Positions 49,084 to 59,432 of a DNA stretch of 64,000 bases are shown here, one piece after another. The translations under genes were made by a program, and so were the position numbers. Origin of the DNA: Sphagnum compactum. Taxonomy: Eukaryota > Bryophyta > Sphagnopsida > Sphagnales. The notes beneath the pieces are model-generated. The model made no database searches. It was not told where the DNA came from and was given only the letters and a program-made list of their open reading frames with translations. Location of the stretch: positions 6,726,157-6,790,156 of the forward strand of contig OZ234503.1 of NCBI GenBank assembly GCA_965153455.1, written 5' to 3'. Every line of letters starts with the position of its first letter. Position 1 is the first letter of the stretch.

Positions 49084-51544
49084 ATATTTATTTTAAAATT
49101 AAAAATTTGCCATGTGAGTTTTTCAATTTTGAACTTTTTGTCATATAAGGAATTTAGATATTAAATTCTAATTCAACTTCAAAGTTCTCTCATTTTCCTT
49201 GTGGTTAGTGTATTCACAACAAATGTGCTTTTCTGTACTAAGCCAAGGTTCAATTCTAGATTTTTGCACCATAAGTTTTTGGAATTTTCAACAAGAGGGT
49301 TTAAGATTTTTCAAAAATATTGGAAACATATAAAATAACTTGGGCTCCGCACTACTACATACTACTAGTGACGATGAAATGAGAAAAAAAAAGAGAAAAA
49401 AAATTTACATTTGAAAACTGTTATTTTCAGATATATATAGCATTCAAATTGTACAAAATATAGCCCAATTATCAGCCAAGGGTAGATTTAATCAGTCACC
49501 CTTATTTGTAATTCATTGAAAATTTGGAAACAATTAGGGTGGATAAACATTAAATCAGCCAAGCAAGTGGGATTAAATCCTTGAATTAGGTATTTAAGGG
49601 AATTTTTTTTTTATTGGAAACTAGTCTATCTCAAAGAAAAAAAATCATGTTAATTTCTTGAAATAATCTCGACATATCAAATGAAATAACACATATTCAC
49701 ATTTGTATACAATTACATGTAAACATGTGTATGAAATTGGAAAGACATATAGTAAAAGAAAACCATGTATTTTTTACTAGTCTTTGTGATTAAATTTTAT
49801 ACAAGCGACATTTTGCGACTATAATCTTTTTAGTCACCTAAGACAAGTCGCATGCGATAAATTAGTTACAAATGAAAAAAGATATTGGATGAAAAAAAAT
49901 CAACAAATACAAATTCATCCTTTGACTTCATTGTATACGTATTGTTACATGGGATTAAAATGCAATTATTTTGGTCATAATTGAAAGCAAATGATGTGTT
50001 GTCACATGTCCCAGTATTTGATTATTTAAAATACTATTATTATTATTATCTTCAAATAATCTAGGACGTCCAATTCAAATGTTTGGATGATTTTATATTA
50101 TGACACATGGCCCAATGTAAATATGCCATGTGGCATTTTAAAATGAATTTAATAAAAATATTAATATTAGGTTGGTAGGTACCTAAGTAGGTGCTTACAA
50201 ACCTAGTCTACATACCTATTTAAGGAAAAAATAAGTAGGTAAGTTCTACATTCTTAAGCTAAATACCTATTCAAATAGGTAGGTAGGTACATAGGTTGAC
50301 TTAGGTGGGTAGGTCAAATTAGGTACCTACCTAGCTAGGTAGATAAGTAGGCTAGAAAGGTAAGTATTTTAAAATTATGCATGAATTGTTTTGTTGTTTT
50401 GAGTCAAGCCTTGTGCTTAATTCATCCCATGTGCACAAATTTCTTAATGTGAAGTTGGATGACCACATCCCCTTGTTTATATAGTGTTCAAAATAAGAAT
50501 GTAAAACAAACAATATAGGATAAGTTTTGAAATTGTAACTTCTTCACAAACTAAGTTGTAACTACAAAACTTTATGATTTATTTTCTTAGTTTTTAGATT
50601 TCTAAACAATTCAAATACATGATTCACTAAATAAACAGATAATCATTTAATTAATAATAATTATATTTATTTATATTTAAACTATAAACTATACATTAAA
50701 AATATTCAGTATCCATTATCAAATATTTAAATAAATAACTTCTCAATATTTAACAAACTAGCTATTTAGATACTCAAAAGCTATTAATACATAATTAATT
50801 GATAATTAAATAACTAAGATTTTTTAAATATTTTATTATTTTTTAGAATCTTATCAAACTATAGATAATATAATTAATGTAAAATTAATTTAATGACTAT
50901 AATTTTAAATATTTATTCTCAAATTATAAATAATGAACTAACAATTGCTATTAGAAAGTAAATTATCACACGAATTTTCAAAAAATTAATATTCAACTAA
51001 TTACATTAATTATTATATAATTACATTTGTTTTTGTAAAAGAAATTATAGGTCATGTAATTTTTTTTCCTTAGTAATTATAAATACAGTGATTTGCTAAA
51101 CATAACATTAACTTTCATAATTATTGCAAAATTACTATAAAATATTTATCATAGATGATTAATTACAAAACAAAATTTACAAAAAATATTGTAAACTAAT
51201 TCGTGAAATTAAAATCATTAAAATAAATATTTTAACTACACTAAAATTTTTCCAAAATTTTAATTCAGGCTTAAAATTATAAATTACATATTGTGACTAA
51301 TTATGTTCAATTAGAAATTAATTATGCACATTCTAATTAATTCTTATCTGAAGTAATTGCAAATGATTTTAAAGTAATGTATCGTTAATTACATTAATTA
51401 GTTTCTTTTCATATAAGAATATAAATTATATAATATACAAATCTATGTTATAATATCAATTATTTAGTGTAATTTATAATTAATAAACATAATCAATTAT
51501 AAATATTTATAAAAGTGATTTATTATGGATAACACTAGTAGAAA
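49084..51544. other. AT-rich spacer; TAGGT-rich block
   Basis: 50166-50350 is built from TAGGT/ACCTA words and includes the palindrome TAGGTACCTA; it resembles the block near 735-905. 50600-51540 is almost pure A/T. No gene seen. Confidence 0.55.
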
Positions 51545-52330
51545 ACCTTTTAAAACTCAATCAATAATTTTCTGAATTAAAATATCAATTTTAGATCAAA
51601 TAAATTATTTGAAGTTAAATAACCAATTCCAAAATTGAAATGTCAATGTTCAGATTCAAATAACAATATTCAAAATCAAAATGTCCATTTTAGGACTCAA
51701 TCAATAATTTTCAGAATTGAAATATTAATTTCAAGAATTCAAAATAATTTTCAGAATTCAAATATCAATTTTTAGATCAAATAAGTTTCTTGAATTTAAA
51801 TAAAAAATTTCAGAATTGAAATGTCAAATTTCAGATCCAAATAACAATATTCAAAATTGAAATGTCCATGTTGAAACTCAATTAATCATTTTCAAACTTG
51901 AAGTATTAATTTTGAAAACCCAAAATAATAATTCAAAATTGAAATTTCAAGGTTCAAATTAAATGGTTATTTTAAATTTAAATGCAAAATTTTTAGCGTT
52001 GAAATATAAATTTTAATATCCAAATAAAAATATTCAGAGTTAAAATGTCCATTTTTATAATCAATTAATTATTTTCTGAATTGAAATACTAATTTTGGGT
52101 TCAAAAATAATAAGTTAGAATTCAAATATCAAGTTTCAAATTCAAAGTTTAAAAAATTAAAATAAAATAGCAGTTTTGAGCATTGAAATATCAATTTGGA
52201 GATTTAAATATTTTTTATTTAAATTCAGAAAATAAATAAAGAATTGCAATAACTATTTTTAAAATTAAAATAGTAAATTTCAGATTTGAATAACAAATTT
52301 CAAAGTTCAAATATTAATTTAGAAATTCAT
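51545..52330. repeat. Degenerate AT-rich minisatellite, ~33-bp monomer, ~180-bp super-unit
   Basis: The monomer 'TTCARAATTGAAATRTCAATT' recurs with spacers such as 'AGATCAAATAA'. The landmark 'ACTCAATCAATAATTTTC' or a close relative recurs near 51555, 51695, 51875 and 52055 (spacing about 140, 180, 180), so monomers are arranged in a larger repeat. Very diverged, thus old. Confidence 0.75.
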
Positions 52331-52993
52331 TATACGAACTATATATATATATAATTGATTAATTATAATACATACATTAATATACACCCTTATTTCATTG
52401 TAGAATACTTTTAAGATGCAATTAATTTGGTGATTATTGCAATTAATGGGACATATCAACCTATTAATGGATGAAAATAAACATAAAATTGATCTAACCA
52501 ATAGGATGAAGTTTCCAATAGTTGCATCATAGTTGTGAAAATGACCAAAATAGTTGAAATTTGGTCTTGTAGTTGCAAATATTCCCAAATCTAATCACAA
52601 ACAACTACAAGTCATTGTAGTCGTAAATGGAATGGTTACATTTTGGCTAATTTTTATTAGTGGCAAGGGTCAAAACACACTAAGGTGTAATACTTTTAAG
52701 CACATATGGAAATCCATAATTACATAAATTAAAACTGCAAAGGTAATGTGAAGGTAGGATACCTTTAATCACACAAGTCATTTTACAAGTTATCATTTGA
52801 GATTTATATTTTAAAAAATTGCAAGCCCAATTTATCTTATGATGAACTTAAATTGAAAGATGAAATTTTAAAATATTATTTTCATTCAGTAAAAGACTCA
52901 ATAAGAAAAAACCATAATTCAAGGTACATAAAAAAATTTGGTCACCAAAACACTTCCAAAAATTCCTCCTTGGTATCAATGTTATTACATCAC
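52331..52993. other. AT-rich spacer; no gene seen
   Basis: Includes a (TA)n run near 52339-52352. The minus-strand frame 52319-52588 has no recognisable domain. Confidence 0.5.
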
Positions 52994-53723
52994 TAGTGGG
53001 TACCCGTGACCTTCAAACATTGTGAAGTCCCCCAAAAGTGAGTGGGGGGGGGGGGGGGGAGGGGGGCGAGCAAAAAAAGACAAAATTATCAAATATATTT
53101 GGTTGGTTTTGAGTGTGTAGTCAAAGATATAGAAGCATGATTACATTGTTTACTTCATATCCGGCTTTATAGCCACTTTTGGCACAATCTTCTTGAGGAA
53201 GGTCGCCACATTTTTCTATGGAAGATCCCCACTGTGGCTACAAACAAAAAATCTTAGAAAAATAAAATAAAAAGCAACACAGCTAGGGACGACCTGGGGT
53301 CGGTCCCTCCTGGCAACTACCTCCTTACTATGAGATAAATTGCCACATGATTGTCTCTTCCATTCCATGGATGGATGACGGGACCCCCACCCCCAATAGA
53401 AAAAAGAAAAAAATTCTCCCTTTCCCCCTCTCCCCAAAACCCAAAAAAGGAAAAAATTGGCTGCACTGATTGCATACCGAGCCTTCCTCAGTGCTTACCT
53501 AAATTTTTTATTATGGGCCAATACCCCTTCTTAACAGGATGGATACCTATTGTGCTATAAATAGGGCAGAATGGGCAATTCCCTGAAACAGTGGAGTTTT
53601 GCAATTTAAGAAGGGCCCATGCCCTCCCCCCCCTCTTTGCCTTGGAGGGATGGATGGATGACGGGATGGACGACGGGACGGATGGATGGAAAGGACGACC
53701 GCCCACCACAACAGGACAAAACC
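52994..53723. mobile_element. Non-autonomous element 1 (shares both ends with element 2)
   Basis: Left end 'AGTGGGTACCCGTGACCTTC' followed by 'TGTGAAGTCCCCC' (52995-53033); right end the GGATGGATGACGGGA to GGACGACC to GGACAAAACC segment (53646-53723). Both ends recur in the same order in the next element, while the interiors differ. The interior has a run of about 18 G (53042-53059) and exon-like pieces on the minus strand: one bounded by AG and GTAAG at about 53500-53578, and an open stretch about 53214-53160 (VATFLKKIVPKVAIK). I could not identify their source genes. Confidence 0.55.
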
Positions 53724-54019
53724 TAAAATTTTAGTGGGTACCCGTGACCTTCGGACACTGTGAAGTCCCCCGGTTTCTTTAAACCGAGACACACACAAAG
53801 GCGCAAAACAACTAATTTTACTTTTATTTTATTTTTTTTTTGTGGCGAAAATCCATTGAAAAGTCCCCCATGAAAACATACATGGTGAAGCGAACGTTTT
53901 CAGACTTGTTGTAGAAGACAGAATTATAAAAACAGTGTCAAAGTGGCTAAATTTACAACAATCTTCCTTCCATCAGAAGTGCTTTCCAATTTACAATTCA
54001 GGAAACTTCTTCAATGCAC

Positions 54020-54099
54020 CTTGGCTGCAATGAGCTCACATTGCGTCCCCTTTCCAGACGCCGAAACTCCAGAAATCATAATCCTCAGGGCCTCCATTC
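54020..54099 (-). pseudogene. Captured exon: adenylate kinase P-loop
   Basis: Reads MEALRIMISGVSASGKGTQC then ELIAAK, bounded by AG upstream (54100-54101) and AG|GTGCATTG downstream. GVSASGKGT is the glycine-rich P-loop of adenylate kinase, and the 'IMISG' lead-in with 'QCELI' follow-on is typical of the plant plastid-type enzyme. The next exons of the enzyme (NMP-binding, LID) are absent from the window, so this is an isolated fragment. Alternative acceptor at 54108 (AG|GCC) would extend the frame as ASAG and keep phase 0 with the exon at 54294-54431. Confidence 0.7.
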
Positions 54100-54293
54100 C
54101 TGCCGAGGCCTAAACCAATTTTGCTAAAGAAAAAAAAAGAAAGACCAATAAGTCGAAATAGAGCATGAATAATTGATGACAACATGTTATTATGATGTTG
54201 CAACAGCAGCAGTGCTTTGAAATTTTGTTAACAAAAAACTCGAATTGAATTTTCTTTAAATTTTTTTTAAAAAATGATTATGAAATGACCCAC

Positions 54294-54431
54294 CTTTGTG
54301 ATGAAGTTGTTTGGAAACACTGGAAAATCCTCACACTGAAATCCTGACAAAAGCCTCAGAACTTCAAACCTTTCATAAAGTACACGCAAAACATGTTGAG
54401 AAAGAATTTCGAAGTTCTCTAATGGCATCTT
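54294..54431 (-). pseudogene. Captured exon of unknown origin
   Basis: A 46-codon stretch, open and not low-complexity (MPLENFEILSQHVLRVLYER, then FEVLRLLSG and FPVFPNNFITK), bounded by AG and AAG|GTGGGT. It sits 194 bp upstream (in the minus-strand sense) of the adenylate kinase exon. I do not recognise the source gene; it may be from the same adenylate kinase gene or from a third gene. Confidence 0.4.
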
Positions 54432-54771
54432 CTAGGAATTCCAAGCAAGAATTGCCTTTTAGAAACAAAATAGCAAGCCTATTGTCCACATCCGGAATGT
54501 CCATACCGGCAGACTCGGATCATCCGTATTGGGAACCATTAGTCTCACTTGTTCCACTGGCGACTCGTCCACGTTCCCACCCTGTTCCAATGCTTTCAGT
54601 CCCTCCAGTCCCTCCCCCGGACTGCACAAAACCAAAACCCACATCAATCCATCTTCTTCTTCTTGTTTTTCTTTGTCTTCTTCTTCTTCTTCCTGGCATC
54701 CCCCACTTTCCACAACAATCACAGCAAAGGTGCAAATGGGTGTGACTGGCAGCAGTCAAGGAAAAACATAC

Positions 54772-55368
54772 CCAAACTGGCAACAGCAATGGGGTCCCGA
54801 TCAAATCGATCAAATATCACATCTACTGGTTGGCCAAGCTATGTCTCTATGATTCTCACAACTGTCTCTGACTCAAATGGCGGCACTTGATCCTTCTCAC
54901 AGGAAAAACAAACATCCAACCTTCAGCAAAAATAGAAAATTATTCCTTAAATCTCTCCTCCCTGATGAAGAGGAAGAAAAAGATCATGAAGAGAAAGATC
55001 ATGTGGAGCAGCTGCAAAAAGACCATGAAGAGAACAACCATGCAAAGCTGCAGAGAAGAGCCTGAAGAGAAAGATCATGCAGAGTTGCAGAAAGATTGTG
55101 AAGAGAAAGATGGTCATGCAGGGAAGCAGAAAAGATCATGGAGAGAGATCATGAGCTGCTGCTGCTGCTACTGCATAAAGATTGCAATTTGTATTACTGA
55201 CCTTCAGCTCTGCCAATTCATCGACATACTCCTGAGCAAGAATGTCAACACGGGTGGAGAATTGTTGCCCAATTTTGATGAAAGTTGGCCCCAATTGCAG
55301 CAACCCTTCCTTCACCCATTTCGCAAGCCTCTTCCTCTTCTCCTTTTTCTTCAGCTTTGTCATACCAC
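54772..55368 (-). pseudogene. Captured ABC1-type (UbiB/ABC1K) kinase fragment, two exons, nonsense mutation
   Basis: Exon a (55368-55202) reads [20 protein letters not shown], then [20 protein letters not shown], then [15 protein letters not shown]. Exon b (54892-54772) reads DQVPPFESETVVRIIET-stop, then LGQPVDVIFDRFDRDPIAVA and SLG. The intron is GTCAGT...AG, phase 0. The KLGP/FIK.GQ..STR and 'PIA.ASLG' blocks mark the N-terminal part of ABC1 atypical kinases; the VDQVPPF..ET and FDRFD spacing is close to plant plastid ABC1K1/ABC1K3 (plastoglobule kinases in prenyl-quinone metabolism). The conserved Glu before LGQP is replaced by TAG (54841-54839). The first exons and the catalytic C-terminal half are absent, so it cannot make an enzyme. 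Confidence 0.85.
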
Positions 55369-55389
55369 CTGCAAAACAACCTACAACCA

Positions 55390-55556
55390 AACTCTCTTCC
55401 TCCACCAATCTACTGCTGCTGCTGTTGCTAATCCAAACTCTCCTCCTCCACCAATCTGTTGCTGCTGTTGCTAATCCAAACTTCTCTTCCTCCACCAATC
55501 TGTTGCTGCTGTTGCTAATCCAAACTTCTCATCCTCCACCAATCTGTTGCTGTTGC
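55390..55556. repeat. 45-bp minisatellite, four copies
   Basis: CCACCAATCT occurs at 55402, 55448, 55492 and 55536, each followed by a (TGC/TTG)n stretch and 'TAATCCAAACT'. It lies inside element 2 next to the kinase exon. A weaker ~40-bp repeat (AAGATCATG, CTGCAGA words) fills the kinase intron at about 54975-55150. Confidence 0.8.
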
Positions 55557-55674
55557 CATTCGTCCTCTTCCTCTTCCATCATCTTCTTCTTCCGGGATGA
55601 AGAACTTGGATGGATGGATGACGGGACGGATGGATGGAAAGGACGACCGGACACCACCGCAAGAGGACAAAACC

Positions 55675-58217
55675 AAGGATATTATATAAGTAGATATAAC
55701 CATTGAGTCTTTTACTCATGTAAAAAAATTGTATGAAGGTGCATGAAGTCCATATTCATTAATTATGGATTGTTATAAGTTTTTGGATATATCTTTAAAA
55801 GTTAATTATGTTATGCCTATTCAAAAACTATCCATGAAATTCATACAATGTGATTATATTATATATAATATTGGAATGTTGAATCCTTTTTCATTTTAGT
55901 TGATTATATTTAATCACATGACCAATTACTAATCTCAAAATTTTGCAAAAATTACCTTGTGACAACATTTTATAGATAATGTAGTGTGCTTTCACCTATA
56001 AAGATTCAATTTTTTTTGAAAGGACATAAAAATTCCAAAAGACATTGAAAATAATAAAAAGATTTGTTTCTCTTTCAATATCTTAGGATCCATAAAAACA
56101 TGTTGAAACATTGCAATTTGTAAAATGTTTATTTTAAAAAAAATTTGTTTGGAATCAACTTCTAATAAATTTTTAGTTTGGAATTATCTTTTTGTATGAC
56201 CTACGACTATAGCCTATCCCATCTAAACCAGCTCCGATGAAATCATCATCATTAGAATTTTATTTTTAATCTTTAATGCAATGGTTAGGATTTGAATTCC
56301 CAAAGTGGAGATGATGGGTTCGAATCTTCCCACTTGTAACTTCTATATTACTTAGGTGGTTAATTTAGCTTTAAATGTTTTAATCCAAGCAATTTAGGCT
56401 AGGCTCACCTAACCTTATTTGACTCAACTTTAATTATCAGGTGGCATCATTTGATTGGGCTAAAATATGTATAAATGCCCAATCAAATTTGAAGTTAACA
56501 CATGGTAGTTTCATAAATGCTCAATAATTTTTTTGAATGTATCTTAGGTTATCATGTGGCTAGAAAAATAAATCAAAAAATTTGAATTTATATTTTAAAA
56601 TTAAATCTTAACCAGTTGGATATCTCTATAGTCATTAATCGTAGTTACAACTAAGATCATCAATGGGGTCCAAATTCTTTAAGGTGTACCAAAAAACTTG
56701 TCACAACGTCGCCCTTTTGTACTCCTTTTTGATATTTTCTACTAGTCATTTTTCATGATGTACATAGATAGAATGTGTGTGATATAAATTTTTAAAAATA
56801 TATGATGGTCTAACACATCATACTTCAAAATATGAATTTTTTTAATTCAATAATGTGTATAAGAATAGAAAATATAAGGCAAAATTAAGGACTATGTCAA
56901 AAACTGCCTCTACTTTGTCCTACTTAAAGAATTTGGACCCAATATAACTTTTGACAAATATTATAATGTGATTTTATGGACTACACAAGCATGTAATCAT
57001 ATGCAATCACAAATGACATAACTACAAATGTAGTCATGTATGTAAGCCTAAAAATCACACTTTGACATATATGTTTATGAGTCCTTTTACGGTTTTGTTT
57101 AAGCCTTGGGATGACTAAATAATAAATAATAATAATCCATTAATTAAAAGAGAATTTTTTTTTCAATTATGAAAGTTCAAAATTAGATAATAATATTTTG
57201 CACATTTGTGCAAAAAATCAAAATAAAAGGATGTTTTTCAAAATGATGTGGAATGTTTTTAAGTTCATATCAATTTTGATCACTAATTATATTGTATTTA
57301 AAAAATTTCAAGAAAGATCTAATTCAAAATTCCTTGTTAGTTTTTATAAGGGATAATATTGAATGCCTTTTAAAAAATTCACAACAATGTCCACACAAAA
57401 ACTTACAGATACAAACAAAATCATAGTTATAATAACACTCCATGCTTTACAATTTCAAAAGCCCACCCACATAATTTAAGTTATGCTTTTGTATTTTAAT
57501 TGATAAGCTAAAACCAAAGTTCATTAGATAGAATGTTGATTTTGGTACACTCTTAATTAAAATTAAAATTAAAATTAAAAAATTGTAATGTGACACCAAA
57601 TTTTTTTTTACAAATTGGTCCACCCATTTGCAAAGGAAAAAAATGTTAGATTGTTCAAATAAGGGTTTTTTTTTGCCAAAAAAAAAACATTCTATCAAAT
57701 ATTCCGTTTCAAAATCATCAAAAATCAAAAAATTATTTTTAAAATCAACATGTGAACTTACACCTACTTACCATAACATTTTATGTTAAGTTAACATTCA
57801 CTTGAGGTTGCCCATTTAACATAGGGTGCCACCTAGGATGCCACCTAGATTTTCATTTAACACCGGCTTAACATCAAGTGTGAATGCACCATTGTAAAAT
57901 GAATAGGTACCACTTGTTTGTATTTTTCTCAATTGTGAGACTGAAGAACTAAAGTGATTAATGATATTTTTATGAATTTTCTGAAATAAAATTAGAGATT
58001 TTTTTTTTTTCTTCTCAGAAAAAGCCACTTGTGAGAAATCAAACCTTTGGGGGGGGGGGGAAGAAAAAGAAAAAGAAAAAGAAAAATTTCATTAGTTCTT
58101 AATTCTAATGCATTTATGCCACAAGGAGAACTAACTTTGGTATTTTAAAAAGTGAAAAAATTCCATAATTTATGCACGTCTGATGTTAAAACATTAAATG
58201 CATTGAAAGAATTCGCA
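55675..58217. other. AT-rich spacer; no gene seen
   Basis: Short A/T-biased frames only. A run of ten G occurs near 58051-58060, followed by (GAAAAA)n. Confidence 0.5.
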
Positions 58218-59432
58218 AGGAGACCGCGACCGGTTTAGGAACTTATTTAGCCGGTGATACCACTTTCTTCCCGAGCAGATTGTTGTCGAGGTGACTGGTG
58301 GTGGCCGGTAATTCGTAGTCTCTCTCGTATGCGGTCACTGGACGTGCCGGTCCCTTTTGGAAGCGCATACATATCCGCGCGCATGCGCGGAGCTTCGTTG
58401 CGAAGAGGAAACGCAACAAATTTTACAAAACGACTCAAAATTCCAATGCCGAGCTTAGTCTGATGCTGCATTAGGGTTTGATCCCGCTGCTTCGTCGCGT
58501 TTGTTGCTGCGTTCTTGCGATCACGGCCGGCTTTCCCGTGTGGTTCTGAAGAGGCCCTCTTGTTGCAGCAGCTTCTGGTTTTATCTTTTCAAGCGGACCT
58601 GATTGGATTTCTACGAGAACGGGTCGGCAAACCCTCCGTCGTGCGTTTAGGTTTTTGTCCCTTTGCCTACTCTCTCTCTCTCTCGGGAATTCTTTGTGCG
58701 GTCGGTTTTCTATTTTTGTTGGAATTCGGCTGCGAATTTTCGTGTTCTTGGCCTTACTTGAGATGATGTTGTGGTGTGGTCTGCTGGGGTGAGCGACTTT
58801 TTCTGTTGCGAAGCTCCCGCACCTTTTGTCTCGGCGCCTTTGTGGTCGCAAATTGCGAAGCTATGTCCATGAAGCCATTGCTCGTCCTTCATTAAGAGAG
58901 AAAAATTTGCGCTGCGGTCATGTTGTCAACCGCTAATTTTCCATCTACTCTGCTCGCCCGTCGTCGGGGATTCGGTGGTTGAGGGAGAAGTGTACCGGCT
59001 GAGCATTCAGTTGAAATTATTCTACTATAGATTGGGGAACAACTGGACACATCGATGTTTAGGGTCAGGCTGAATGAGCAGGTCAATTCGAGGCGAATTC
59101 GGGAGCACTGAAGCAGGTCCTATATTCTGCAATGGTGAGCTTGTCACCCGTTGTCAGGTAAAATTTCTGCCAAGCATGCCTGGGCTCCTGCAAATTTTAC
59201 TATGCCATGAATGCCTCTTTTATTTTCAATTGGTGAACCATGGCTGAACGAGAGGATTCTCCTTTGCTTGCTCATCTGTAGCAAGATATCAACGTTTTGA
59301 TTTTGGGGAGAAAAACTACACAAACTCTTTGTTGCATAGTGATTTGCAATCAACCAGTTCAATGATTGTTCAGCGGGCTAGCTTGTGTTCAATACTACAC
59401 AGCACTTTCTCTGAGGAGTTACAGTCATTGAG
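58218..59432 (+). promoter_or_regulatory. Promoter and untranslated leader of the SIZ1-like gene
   Basis: Composition jumps to GC-rich, CpG-containing sequence at about 58220, typical of a plant promoter/leader against this AT-rich background. A (CT)n tract lies at 58670-58684. A donor-like CAG|GTAAAA at 59157/59158 and an acceptor-like ACAG at 59421-59424 suggest a leader intron ending 8 bp before the start codon. Transcription start cannot be placed. Confidence 0.45.

Larger units (their letters stand above)
53733..55674. mobile_element. Non-autonomous element 2 carrying host gene fragments
   Basis: Left end 53733-53771 and right end 55608-55674 match those of element 1 in the same orientation; only 9 bp (53724-53732) separate the two elements. 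Inside, all on the minus strand, are exons with their introns from at least two unrelated host genes (ABC1-type kinase at 54772-55368, adenylate kinase at 54020-54099) plus an unidentified exon (54294-54431). The ends are not inverted repeats. On the minus strand the right terminus reads ...GGTACCCACTAA (element 2) or ...CCCACTAG (element 1), which fits the CTRR ending of Helitrons, but the usual TC start and strong terminal hairpin were not clear. Helitron-like capture is the leading guess. Confidence 0.6.

Noticed and set aside
54311-54745. Plus-strand 144-codon frame with Leu-rich end
   Set aside because: Antisense of exon-like sequence and a CTT/TCT trinucleotide run; no domain.
54877-55474. 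Plus-strand 195-codon Lys/Glu- and Cys-rich frame
   Set aside because: Composed of a ~40-bp repeat in the kinase intron, the antisense of kinase exon a and the 45-bp minisatellite; not a gene.
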